A stretch of DNA of 28,860 nt from a virus: positions 1 to 28,860 of IMG/VR virus record IMGVR_UViG_3300025133_000467, one strand, 5' to 3'. The notes under the pieces were generated by a model. That model was not told where the DNA came from, ran no database searches, and saw only the letters and a program-made list of their open reading frames with translations. How positions within the stretch are numbered: position 1 is the first letter of the stretch; the number at the start of each line of letters is the position of its first letter. A program made the translations under genes and the position numbers. Shown piece after piece: positions 5,223-13,566 of this stretch.

Positions 5223-6670
5223 GGACTGTAAGATTTGAGATATATAGCAAAAATAAAGGACTTATAAAGACTGATTTACTGCCAATGATTAGAGAGAAAC
5301 TGTCGGTTGCTAATAAAAATGCGGCCCACATTGAACGTTCTATCGGCAGAACTGTCCCACGTATTTACGCAATAACTAATGGTGGTCGTTTTGAAATAGG
5401 AATGTTCAAAGAGATCAAGAGAATCATAGGTAAGCTTGGAACCCCTGTAAAATATGAATACAGTGACGAGTTTCGTGAGGCTCTTATCCCGCAATATCCA
5501 TTTCATGAAGAAACCTTGCCTAGTTTGGGGATGGAACCGTATGAATATCAAGAAACATCTGTTCGCAGAATGCTTAAGTTCGGACGAGGGAACCTTTTGG
5601 TTGGTACTGGTGGCGGTAAAACGTTTATCATGTCTCTTTTTGCTAAAACTGTACTTGAAACTAAGAAAGATGACAGGTTTTTAATCATTGTACCGACCCT
5701 TCAGCTAGTTGAACAGACCTATTCTGACTTCCTAGAGTATGGATTCCCTAAGAAATTGATATCCAAATGGTCGGGTGACAATAAATTCAACAATACTCAG
5801 ATAATTGTAGCCAGTGCGTCAATTTTGCAGAGTAAACTCAGTGATTTGAAGTTTTTATCCAAGATAGATGTCCTGCTGGTAGACGAAGTACACATTTTAA
5901 AGAAGTCCAATGGCATCAATAAGATCATTGATAAGGTTCCTACTGCTAATAGGTTCGGATTCACTGGTACAATGCCAGAAGAAACTATTGATATCTGGAA
6001 TGTCCTTGGAAAAATAGGACCAATCCTATACGAAAAGGATTCTAAGGAACTTCGTGATGGTAAATTCATTACAGAAGCTAAGATTGACATCATAAAGGTC
6101 AACTACAACGGCAAATCGTTGATGGATCTGCATGAAAGATTAGATGCAACCCCTACAAAGTACCAAGCTGAGTTGGAATTTGTCATCGAACATGAATATC
6201 GGAACAATCTCATCGCAAAAATGGCTATGAGCCGTTCAGGTAATACACTAATCATGGTAGATCGCATCATACATGGTGAACTTCTAGAGGAAATCCTAAA
6301 GAAAAACACCAAAGGTAAGAATATATACTTTATTCAAGGAGAAGTTGGTGTTAAAGAACGAGAAGAGGTTAGGGAAGTGATGGAGCGAGACAGTAATGTC
6401 ATCTGCATCGCAATCTCTAAGATATTTTCAACCGGAATTAACATTAAGAACATCCATAATATCATCTTTGCAACTCCCGGTAAGGCAAAGGTGAAATTAA
6501 TACAGAGTATTGGTAGAGGATTACGGTTGCACTTAAGCAAGAACATCCTTCGTGTGTTTGATTTTTCAGACAACCTACATTACTCAAACAAACATCTCTT
6601 CAAGAGAGAGAGGTTATACTTATCGGAGAAACTAAATTATGAAATCAGAAACATTAAAGAACCCACCTGA
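5219..6670 (+). CDS. uvsW: UvsW-like SF2 DNA helicase
   Basis: A 483-residue superfamily-2 helicase (T4 UvsW has 503). An N-terminal domain of about 100 residues precedes the motor. Motifs: Q-motif-like YEYQ (108-111), Walker A GTGGGKT (129-135), Walker B DEVH (222-225), FTGT (248-251, motif III), FSTGINI (403-409, motif V) and QSIGRGLR (429-436, motif VI). UvsW unwinds R-loops, branch-migrates recombination intermediates and regresses forks, shifting replication from origin- to recombination-dependent initiation. It overlaps uvsY by four bases and the gp55 gene by 32. All catalytic residues are present. Confidence 0.93.
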   Translation: MRTVRFEIYSKNKGLIKTDLLPMIREKLSVANKNAAHIERSIGRTVPRIYAITNGGRFEIGMFKEIKRIIGKLGTPVKYEYSDEFREALIPQYPFHEETLPSLGMEPYEYQETSVRRMLKFGRGNLLVGTGGGKTFIMSLFAKTVLETKKDDRFLIIVPTLQLVEQTYSDFLEYGFPKKLISKWSGDNKFNNTQIIVASASILQSKLSDLKFLSKIDVLLVDEVHILKKSNGINKIIDKVPTANRFGFTGTMPEETIDIWNVLGKIGPILYEKDSKELRDGKFITEAKIDIIKVNYNGKSLMDLHERLDATPTKYQAELEFVIEHEYRNNLIAKMAMSRSGNTLIMVDRIIHGELLEEILKKNTKGKNIYFIQGEVGVKEREEVREVMERDSNVICIAISKIFSTGINIKNIHNIIFATPGKAKVKLIQSIGRGLRLHLSKNILRVFDFSDNLHYSNKHLFKRERLYLSEKLNYEIRNIKEPT

Positions 6671-7094
6671 AAAGAAAGCTAAGAAAAAGAAGAAGCATTA
6701 CGTAGATCCTGTAAAATTTAAGGAATTGATCCTAGAATATTACGATACGGATGATTTCTCAGAAGAACTTGGTAATATGGTTAATGATATATCAAAACAT
6801 GTGGCATATATGCCCAACTTCATCAACTATACCTACCGAGATGAGATGATTAGCGATAGTAATTTCAAAATGATCAAGGCATTGAACCAGAAAAAGTATG
6901 ATCCGACTAAAGGGAATCCCTTTGCATACTTTACAAAGATCTGCTGTCGTGCTTTCATCAATGTAATCAAGAAAGAGAAGCGTGTTGAAGAGACTGTGAC
7001 CAAATATCAGACAGAGATGTATGATGAATTGGCACTTCACGGACTGCCAATTGGCAATGCCGATGCGTCAACGGATGAATATGTCTATGAATAA
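6639..7094 (+). CDS. 55: Late-transcription sigma factor gp55
   Basis: A 151-residue protein (T4 gp55 has 185). It opens with a basic patch (KKAKKKKK, 12-19). The region from about 67 to 116, containing RDEMISDS, then NPFAYFTKICCRAFINVIKK, matches the gp55 sigma-region-2-like core, where M-I-A-D, N-P-x-A-Y-I-T and F-x-x-x-I-K-K-E occur in T4. It binds host RNA polymerase and recognises the late TATAAATA element. The last residues (STDEYVYE) resemble the clamp-binding tail of T4 gp55 (SLDFLYE). A GGAG lies about ten bases before the ATG. It overlaps uvsW by 32 bases and gene 47 by 14. Confidence 0.88.
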   Translation: MKSETLKNPPEKKAKKKKKHYVDPVKFKELILEYYDTDDFSEELGNMVNDISKHVAYMPNFINYTYRDEMISDSNFKMIKALNQKKYDPTKGNPFAYFTKICCRAFINVIKKEKRVEETVTKYQTEMYDELALHGLPIGNADASTDEYVYE

Positions 7095-8088
7095 GGTATG
7101 CACCATATCAGATCTCCATCTGGGGTGTCATTGTGATAGCGAACACTGGCATAAGATCACTCTGGATTGGGGAAAATGGTTGAGAAATGAACTTATTGAC
7201 CAAGATATTGATAAAATCGTCATGTGTGGTGACTTTTTTGACAATCGAAATGAGATTGGAGTGAAAACCATCGCAGTTGCAGGACAATTAATGGATTTGT
7301 GGAATGATTTTGAGATTGTAATGATCACAGGCAACCATGATCTGTTTTATCGCAACAGAACCGATGTAAGTTCAGTTTCAATCTTTGAAGGTCGGAAGAA
7401 TGTCACCATTGTAAACTCAATGACTCAGGTTACTATGGGAACGAAGACAGTTACATACATTCCTTGGGGTCAAGACCTTGATGACTGTAACAAATGCGAC
7501 ATTATCTTCGGTCACTTAGAAATTAATGGCTTTAAAATGATGCCGGGAAAGATTGCAGAAGGAAAAACAATGCCAAAGTCTTTAACAGATAAGGCGAAGC
7601 TCACCTTCTCAGGACATTTTCACCTTCGGGATGAACGCCAGTATCTAAAATCTAAGATCATCTACGTTGGATCTCCATATCAAATCAATTGGGGTGAAGC
7701 TTCCAACATGCCGGGATATTATCTTGTTGATATCGATGATATGAGTTACGAATTCTTTGAGAATACCGTGTCTCCCAAGCATGTTAAAATGCCATCCGAT
7801 AAGTTACGGCTGGATAGTGTTGAAGGAAACATCATTGCTGTTGATATTAAACAAGGAATGGAAGAAGCTGACATTGAAAAGATGAAAACTCAGGTCTATG
7901 ATAAGAACCCATTGGAAGTTAAATGGAATATTCTTAGAACAGAACATGAAGTTGAAGGAATTAGTTACAGTAGCAACGTTGACATCTCAGAAATGATGAT
8001 GAAATTCGTAGATAAACTGCAATTGGAAGACTATTCCCAAGAAGTCAAGGATAAACTGTTAGAACTTTACAATAAATATAACAAATAA
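7081..8088 (+). CDS. 47: Recombination endonuclease subunit gp47 (Mre11/SbcD-like)
   Basis: A 335-residue calcineurin-fold phosphoesterase (T4 gp47 has 339). Metal-binding motifs, counted from the Met at 7081: SDLHLG (D11, H13), GDFFDN (D51), GNHD (N85, H86), GHLE (H145) and SGHFH (H179, H181). These are the full Mre11 set. ATG 7081 is preferred because GGA stands five bases upstream; ATG 7087 is a close alternative. The frame stays open to 7021 inside gene 55, but that extension lacks support. With gp46 it resects double-strand ends for strand invasion. In T4, genes 47 and 46 are adjacent; here about 2.5 kb of sugar genes separates them. Confidence 0.95.
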   Translation: MSMNKVCTISDLHLGCHCDSEHWHKITLDWGKWLRNELIDQDIDKIVMCGDFFDNRNEIGVKTIAVAGQLMDLWNDFEIVMITGNHDLFYRNRTDVSSVSIFEGRKNVTIVNSMTQVTMGTKTVTYIPWGQDLDDCNKCDIIFGHLEINGFKMMPGKIAEGKTMPKSLTDKAKLTFSGHFHLRDERQYLKSKIIYVGSPYQINWGEASNMPGYYLVDIDDMSYEFFENTVSPKHVKMPSDKLRLDSVEGNIIAVDIKQGMEEADIEKMKTQVYDKNPLEVKWNILRTEHEVEGISYSSNVDISEMMMKFVDKLQLEDYSQEVKDKLLELYNKYNK

Positions 8089-8126
8089 CTTGATTATCAA
8101 ATTATACTATAGTACTATTAGGACAT

Positions 8127-8984
8127 ATGAAAAATAAATTAGGAATCGGATACATCACATGTGATGCTCCAGACAGAGTAAAAGCGACTTACCCAACTAT
8201 TCCAAAGGGTGTAGGAGAATTGGTCGTTGTAAATAGTGGATGTATTCTCAATGAAGATGAATACTTCCCAGAATCTACCAAAGTAATTCAAACTGGTAAG
8301 AAAATTAATGTGGCGGTTGCAAAGAACCGTGCCTTGCGACATCTTATGTCCGAGGGTTGTGAACATATATTCTTAATTGAAGATGATATGATTATTAAAG
8401 ACGCAGGAGTCTTCGGAGCATATCTGAAGTCTGCTGAAGCGTCAGGAATCTGGCATATGAATTATGCCTTGCAGGGTGCATTGAATCGTGCGCAGGATGT
8501 GAATGCCGATGTTAAGACATTAGCTGACTTGAACGCACTGAAATCGGATTCAGCCCCCGCCCCCAGAGCTAAATTAGAGTATGGGAATGGAATCAAATTA
8601 GCATTCTATCCCCATGCTCTTAGCTCATTTCAATATTTCTATCGTGGGATTGTTAAGAACGTTGGATACTTCGATGAAAGATATCAGAACTCCCTTGAGA
8701 ATGTAGATTACATCTACCGTGTTATTGAAGCGGGACTGCACCCTCCTTACTGGTGGTTTGCAGATATTGATAACTCATCATATTATTTGGAAAGCCTACC
8801 AGATTGTGATACCAATTCAGTCCTACGTAGTGATGAATCCTACGGTGAGAATATGCTATTCGGTAAACAATGGTTTAAAGGTAAATATGAAATCACTCCA
8901 GAGATTGTCCCAGACACTCAGGAATCCCTTGCTCTTAAGAGAATTAATGAGATCAAGATGAAGTATGCTAGGAAGGTAACGTAA
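8127..8984 (+). CDS. GT-A-fold glycosyltransferase
   Basis: A 285-residue protein. The N-terminus GIGYITCDAPDR and the acidic triad IEDDM (85-87) after a hydrophobic strand form the nucleotide-sugar and metal site of GT-A enzymes. GYFDERYQNSLENVDYIYR (180-198) resembles the acceptor/catalytic-base region of family-2 transferases, where an acidic pair follows a G-Y-F-D turn. There is no signal peptide or membrane segment, so it acts in the cytoplasm. It starts the sugar cassette immediately after gene 47, with an AGGA ribosome site four bases upstream of ATG. Donor and acceptor are unknown; DNA, a virion protein or a host glycan are all possible. Confidence 0.8.
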   Translation: MKNKLGIGYITCDAPDRVKATYPTIPKGVGELVVVNSGCILNEDEYFPESTKVIQTGKKINVAVAKNRALRHLMSEGCEHIFLIEDDMIIKDAGVFGAYLKSAEASGIWHMNYALQGALNRAQDVNADVKTLADLNALKSDSAPAPRAKLEYGNGIKLAFYPHALSSFQYFYRGIVKNVGYFDERYQNSLENVDYIYRVIEAGLHPPYWWFADIDNSSYYLESLPDCDTNSVLRSDESYGENMLFGKQWFKGKYEITPEIVPDTQESLALKRINEIKMKYARKVT

Positions 8985-8987
8985 TAA

Positions 8988-9773
8988 ATGAAGATATGCG
9001 TATTAGGAAATGGAATTTTAGCCCAAGATTTTGAAAGATTAGATTATGTAGTTCTCGATGGACACTTTCTAGACTTTAAGATTGAGTATGTGTTAGACTT
9101 TGATGTGATCGTCAACACTCATGATTATAGGTGTGATGATGATGGTAATATCAGTCTATCCAATATGAAAAAATGCAATATAGACCTTCCATTTCTATTG
9201 AGTGAGTTCTGTGAGAGTAAGAATAAGAGATATGTTCATATTTCAACTGCGGATCTATATCAGAGTGTGATATGTGATTGTGATGGGACTTGCTTCTTAA
9301 ATGAAGAAGGTGCTTGCACTGAAATATCTAAGATATGTGCCGATAAATCATACGGTGCTAGTAAGATCATGGGGGAAAGTTCCTGTAATAAGAAAAGTTT
9401 AATCATCAGAACCAAGAATATGTTCAATGATGAGCCTGTAAAGGAGAATGCACTATTCCGTGCGATTACGAACACAACTCCAAGTAAGAATGAAGAGAGT
9501 TATTCATGGACAGTCGATGTTATACGTGGGGTCATTGCCCTTCTTAAGAGTAAACAGTACGGAATTTATAATATAGCCTCTGGTGGATTTATCAGCCAAG
9601 CTGAAATTTGTGAAAAATTAGAAATAAGCGGGGTTGCTCCCATAATATCCAACCAAGGTTGTAAGTATATTAAGGTTAGCAACAGTAAATTAATGGAACA
9701 CATCATCCCAATGGATGCCATGGATAATATTCCAAAGTGTTTTAAGAAGTTAAAGGATAAATTAGGAGAATAA
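8988..9773 (+). CDS. RmlD/epimerase-like extended SDR (NDP-sugar reductase or epimerase)
   Basis: A 261-residue Rossmann protein. VLGNGILAQDF (5-15) is the G-x-G-x-x-A dinucleotide-binding turn. HISTADLY (84-91) carries the active-site Ser/Thr and Y122-G-A-S-K126 is the Y-x3-K catalytic pair of extended SDRs. The C-terminal part (GIYNIASGGFISQAEICEKL) matches the substrate-domain pattern of RmlD and NDP-sugar epimerases. It likely produces a modified nucleotide sugar, perhaps a deoxysugar, for the flanking transferases. It is slightly short for the family (about 290) but catalytically intact. It starts three bases after the upstream stop. Confidence 0.82.
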   Translation: MKICVLGNGILAQDFERLDYVVLDGHFLDFKIEYVLDFDVIVNTHDYRCDDDGNISLSNMKKCNIDLPFLLSEFCESKNKRYVHISTADLYQSVICDCDGTCFLNEEGACTEISKICADKSYGASKIMGESSCNKKSLIIRTKNMFNDEPVKENALFRAITNTTPSKNEESYSWTVDVIRGVIALLKSKQYGIYNIASGGFISQAEICEKLEISGVAPIISNQGCKYIKVSNSKLMEHIIPMDAMDNIPKCFKKLKDKLGE

Positions 9774-9775
9774 TT

Positions 9776-9922
9776 ATGAGTAATATAGAAAGAATTAAAG
9801 CATTGTACGTGAAGTTTGACGAACACGTTTCTAATAAAGAATATTCCGATGCACAGAGTGTTATCTGCTTGATTAACGATATAACATGTCTATCAGAAAA
9901 TGATACCGTAGAGGATGGATAA
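9776..9922 (+). CDS. Small acidic ORF, 48 aa
   Basis: A 48-residue ORF with an AGGAGA ribosome site seven bases before the ATG. It begins three bases after the SDR stop, and its TAA overlaps the ATG of the next transferase by one base (TAATG), a typical translational coupling. The product (MSNIERIKALYVKFDEHVSN...) is acidic and probably two short helices. Function unknown; the tight spacing argues it is real and co-expressed with the transferases. Confidence 0.65.
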   Translation: MSNIERIKALYVKFDEHVSNKEYSDAQSVICLINDITCLSENDTVEDG

Positions 9923-10650
9923 TGGCTAATGATATTTTAACCATATGCATCACGGTTAAAAACCGTTCCAGAGTAGAGTGGGAAAACTTAGAAGACCCAC
10001 TTCTACTTCTACCTAACTGTATCCAGAGTATTGGAGAACAGTTTTCAAGGAGGGACAAGGTTGAAATTGTGATCTCAGATTGGCAATCAACCGACTGGCC
10101 CCTACATGAGTGGATGCCTAAAGTCTGTCAGAACCCATATAAGATTGTTACTATTGATAAAGAGGGATTCTCTAAGGGTCACGGAGTCAATGTTGCAGTA
10201 GAACATGCAATGGGTGATACAATCTTCCTAATGGATGCTGATATGCTTCTGAATTCCAGAAGACCTGTCGGTGAAGGTATGGATGTTGTTGCTCATGGTG
10301 GAGTTTACTTCCCAATTCCGAAATATATTGTGAATAAAGAAGGTCACTTCCGTTATTCTTGCGGTGTTGGTAATATGATCATTGATAAACAGATGTTCAA
10401 AGACCTTGGAAGGATGCCTGAGTATTGGAGATATGGATTTGAGGATTCAGATTTCTACAAAATGGTTGAACAGAAGGGAATCAGAGTAATGAGTAAGCCG
10501 ACTACAGACTTGATTCACCCATATCACCCACAATCATTAGCATTCAAAGAACAATATATTGATGATGACCCTGAACATGACAAGCAGATTGAAGAAAGGG
10601 TAGAAGTTTATAGGGCGATGAAAGATAACGATGAAGACTTTACACTTTAA
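9922..10650 (+). CDS. Family-2-type glycosyltransferase (galactosyltransferase-like C-terminus)
   Basis: A 242-residue GT-A enzyme. LTICITVKNR (6-15) is the first Rossmann strand, SDWQSTDW (52-59) and GFSKGHGVNVAV (82-93) are the donor-binding segments, FLMDADM (102-108) is the D-x-D metal site, and YGFEDSDFYK (171-180) is the E-D catalytic-base motif of the galactosyltransferase/chondroitin-polymerase type. The start is set by GAGG upstream and the TAATG junction. It has no membrane anchor. It overlaps gene 46 by 20 bases, so it is embedded in the recombination operon. Its donor is unknown; the neighbouring SDR suggests a modified hexose. Confidence 0.87.
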   Translation: MANDILTICITVKNRSRVEWENLEDPLLLLPNCIQSIGEQFSRRDKVEIVISDWQSTDWPLHEWMPKVCQNPYKIVTIDKEGFSKGHGVNVAVEHAMGDTIFLMDADMLLNSRRPVGEGMDVVAHGGVYFPIPKYIVNKEGHFRYSCGVGNMIIDKQMFKDLGRMPEYWRYGFEDSDFYKMVEQKGIRVMSKPTTDLIHPYHPQSLAFKEQYIDDDPEHDKQIEERVEVYRAMKDNDEDFTL

Positions 10651-12403
10651 GAAATTAAAGTTGACAAATTTTCTGTCTATAGGAGCAAGCCCTCTGGAAT
10701 TAACGTTCCAAGAGGGTTTGAATCTTATTACTGGATATAATAAAGATCAACCTGATGAGAAAAATGGAATAGGAAAGTCCTCGATTTGCGATGGACTCTT
10801 CTTTGCATTGTTTAATGAAACGATCAAAGACCTTAAGATGGGTGAGATCGTAAACGATAAGAATAAAAAGAAGTGTGAAGTTGAATTAGAGTTCTCAATT
10901 GACTATGGGACTCATCATGATCATTATAAGATCATCAGAATGTTAAAACCATCCGATTGTCGCTTTGAAGTGAACGGGCGAACTGATAAAACACTATCAT
11001 CCATCCCTAAAACAAACAAAGCGATTCAGGATGTCTTGGGAATTTCCAAAGAACTCTTCAAACAGGCTATTGTAATGTCTATTGGTAAGAGTGCTTCGTT
11101 CTTTTCGCAGAAGAAAGCTGATAAACGTAAGTTCATTGAAGGAATATTCAACCTTGAAATCATTTCTATGATGCTTGCAGATAGCCGAACTGGATATAAT
11201 GACAGTAAGAAGGAAAAGGATCACCTTCAAGCCCAGTTGGGTAATGAAAATTCCAGACTTGTCCAGTTTAAGGATAAAGATAGTACCTTTGAGGCTAACC
11301 GTGAAGAGTATATTGAGCTTCTTAAAGGTCAAATGCGTGAAGATGTTAAGAAAATTGAACAACTTTCATCAACCCTCAAGGAAGAAACGCCAACTGATGA
11401 GTTGATTGAGAGTCTTTCCGACTTCGCTGAACGTCTTGAGAAGGTAGATGCCTTAAATCTTAAGGTTGAGATTCAACTTTCAGAGCGTAACCGTGAAATT
11501 GATGATCTAGTTAAGGCAATTGATCAGGCTTCAGAGGTTTGCTATGCATGTAATCGAAAATATGATGATGCCGATGAGATTGCGAAGTTGAAAGCTGACC
11601 GAAAACAGCAAATTGAAGATTTAACGGCTGGTCGTATTGATCTAGCAAATAAAAAGAGTAAAATTGTAGACAAGAAGAAGGCTTTGACTAAAGAACGTGA
11701 TGAGATTCGGGTTAGTCTTGCATCAATGAAATCCATTGTGGATTCAAACAAGACAATCAAGTCTCACATAGCCACATTGAAGACTTCATATGCTCAGAAT
11801 AAGGATAAAATTCTTGCAAAACGTGAGGAAGTTTCAGATTTTTCTGATTTAATTTCGCAGACCGTAACGGCAATTACTGACCTTGATGGAGAGTATGTCG
11901 TTGCCTTCCAAGAGCATAAAGTTTTTGATGTTTGTAAGTTTATTTTATCTGAAGAAGGTGTCAAAAGCATTATCATAAAAGAACTGAAGAATTTGTTGAA
12001 CCAGAAGCTAAATAGTTATTTAGATGACTTGGGTTCTCCTGTTACTTGTGAATTTGATGAGTATTTCACGGAGACAATCTACAACAAAAATGGTGTCGAA
12101 AAGTCCTATGATGCATTCTCTGGTGGAGAATCTAAACGCATTGACCTCGCCATACTTCTAACGTTCCAAGACATCCTCAAAGATCAGAGCGGTCTTGATA
12201 TTAAGTTAGGTTTCTACGATGAAATCTTGGATTCGTCCATCGATGAGAGTGGTAGAAAGAAAGTGTTGAGAATATTAAAAGATAAGTCGGATAATACCCC
12301 GACATACATCATTTCCCATCGTGGAAAGATGTCAGATCTCATTGATAATGAGATTGTGTTAGAGAAAAGGAACGATTTTACGTTCATCAAGGAAATTAAA
12401 TGA
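10631..12403 (+). CDS. 46: Recombination endonuclease subunit gp46 (Rad50/SbcC-like)
   Basis: A 590-residue ABC-type ATPase with a split head and central coiled coil (T4 gp46 has 560). Walker A is NGIGKSS (45-51). The coiled coils flank a zinc hook, C304-Y-A-C307. The ABC signature is FSGGES (496-501), Walker B is FYDEILD with D530 and E531, and ISHRG near the end carries the switch His. It forms the Mre11-Rad50-type complex with gp47, processing double-strand ends for UvsX. It overlaps the upstream transferase by 20 bases and the downstream GT-B gene by four (ATGA). All key residues are present. Confidence 0.96.
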   Translation: MKTLHFKKLKLTNFLSIGASPLELTFQEGLNLITGYNKDQPDEKNGIGKSSICDGLFFALFNETIKDLKMGEIVNDKNKKKCEVELEFSIDYGTHHDHYKIIRMLKPSDCRFEVNGRTDKTLSSIPKTNKAIQDVLGISKELFKQAIVMSIGKSASFFSQKKADKRKFIEGIFNLEIISMMLADSRTGYNDSKKEKDHLQAQLGNENSRLVQFKDKDSTFEANREEYIELLKGQMREDVKKIEQLSSTLKEETPTDELIESLSDFAERLEKVDALNLKVEIQLSERNREIDDLVKAIDQASEVCYACNRKYDDADEIAKLKADRKQQIEDLTAGRIDLANKKSKIVDKKKALTKERDEIRVSLASMKSIVDSNKTIKSHIATLKTSYAQNKDKILAKREEVSDFSDLISQTVTAITDLDGEYVVAFQEHKVFDVCKFILSEEGVKSIIIKELKNLLNQKLNSYLDDLGSPVTCEFDEYFTETIYNKNGVEKSYDAFSGGESKRIDLAILLTFQDILKDQSGLDIKLGFYDEILDSSIDESGRKKVLRILKDKSDNTPTYIISHRGKMSDLIDNEIVLEKRNDFTFIKEIK

Positions 12404-13566
12404 ATAATATGATAGGAGTTAACGGATTGCCAATGGGTGTAAACCCACAAAACGCACAAATCCCACAATTTAACAGACCAAAAACTATGGCAAAGCCTGA
12501 AAAGGCTGATAAACCCAACAATGCTGTAAACTATTACGGAGATTTTGGTGGATGTGGTTGGTGGAGAATGCAAATGCCTGAAACTATGATCAATTATAGT
12601 AAGAAAGGTGTGGTTACTGGAATGCACAAGCTGATTCCCGACCCTCAATTCTACGCAGACATACGCAGTGTGCGGTTGCAGAGACAGGCAAGCCCTCAAC
12701 ATGCTCATTTCCTTGATCATATTAAAGGTGTTAGTAAGAAACACGGGTTTAAATTGATCTATGAGATTGATGATATCATTTTCAAGCAGGATATTCCCGA
12801 TTTCAATAAGGCAAAGGTCGCATTTAATAGTGAAGAAATCTTAGCTTCTACATTAAAGATGATGAATACTTGCGATGAGCTTACAGTTACCTGTGATTTC
12901 ATGAAAGATTACTACATGAGCCACTTAGACAATGCTAATATCAAAGTTATTCCCAACATGCCAGCGAAAATGTGGTTTGATGGACACTATAGCACCCAAC
13001 AGGTGATGAAGAATTATGATGATAGTAAGAAACGTCCAAGGGTTTTGTATGCTGGATCAGGAAATCACTTCGATGTTGAGCAGAAAGGTCATGATGATGA
13101 CTTCTCTCATGTTAAAGATGCCATTATCGCATCAAGAAAAGACATCAAGTGGGTGTTCTTAGGATCAATTCCACACTATCTACACCCTTATGTGAAGAGT
13201 GGAGAGATGGAATACCATAAATGGACGATGATCATGAACTATCCTACAATGATTAAGGATCTAAATATCAATGCAGTGGTTGCACCTCTGATGGATTGCA
13301 CATTCAATAGGGCAAAGAGTAACATTAAGTACTTGGAGTCTGCTTGTCTTGGCATTCCCGGCGTGTTTCAGGACTTGGTAACGTATAAGGAAGCACCGAT
13401 TCGCTTCAGTGACGGCAAGGACATGATAAATAAATTGCAGAAACTACTTGCAGATCGGAAATATTATGCTAAGATGTCTAAGCAGTCAAGATCGTATGCA
13501 GAAACAATGTGGTTAGATGATCACCTTGATGAATATACGGACTTGTACTATAATCAGGAGAAATAA
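12400..13566 (+). CDS. GT-B-fold glycosyltransferase
   Basis: A 388-residue protein. Residues 1-42 are a low-complexity leader rich in P, N, Q and K. GGCGWWRMQMP (50-60) and LIYEIDDIIF (119-128) are typical of the N-terminal domain of phage GT-B transferases; IPNMP (184-188) marks the inter-domain linker. RVLYAGSGNH (214-223), WVFLGSIPHY (251-260) and NRAKSNIKYLESACLGIPGV (303-322) form the donor-binding C-terminal domain, where the E of YLES and the L-G-I-P turn are conserved in GT1/GT4-type enzymes. The start overlaps the gp46 stop (ATGA). It sits in the slot occupied by clamp and clamp-loader genes in T4. Substrates unknown. Confidence 0.82.
   Translation: MNNMIGVNGLPMGVNPQNAQIPQFNRPKTMAKPEKADKPNNAVNYYGDFGGCGWWRMQMPETMINYSKKGVVTGMHKLIPDPQFYADIRSVRLQRQASPQHAHFLDHIKGVSKKHGFKLIYEIDDIIFKQDIPDFNKAKVAFNSEEILASTLKMMNTCDELTVTCDFMKDYYMSHLDNANIKVIPNMPAKMWFDGHYSTQQVMKNYDDSKKRPRVLYAGSGNHFDVEQKGHDDDFSHVKDAIIASRKDIKWVFLGSIPHYLHPYVKSGEMEYHKWTMIMNYPTMIKDLNINAVVAPLMDCTFNRAKSNIKYLESACLGIPGVFQDLVTYKEAPIRFSDGKDMINKLQKLLADRKYYAKMSKQSRSYAETMWLDDHLDEYTDLYYNQEK

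Noticed and set aside
8090-8118. Promoter-like TTGATT-17-TACTAT before the first glycosyltransferase, overlapping the palindrome ATAGTACTAT
   Set aside because: The -10 box is weak and would start transcription at or just before ATG 8127, downstream of the AGGA ribosome site. An alternative TATACT at 8103-8108 has no good -35. Not strong enough to annotate.
12214-12744. Long minus-strand open frame antisense to gp46 and the GT-B gene
   Set aside because: It is the shadow of two well-supported genes, has no ribosome site and its product lacks recognisable domain character.
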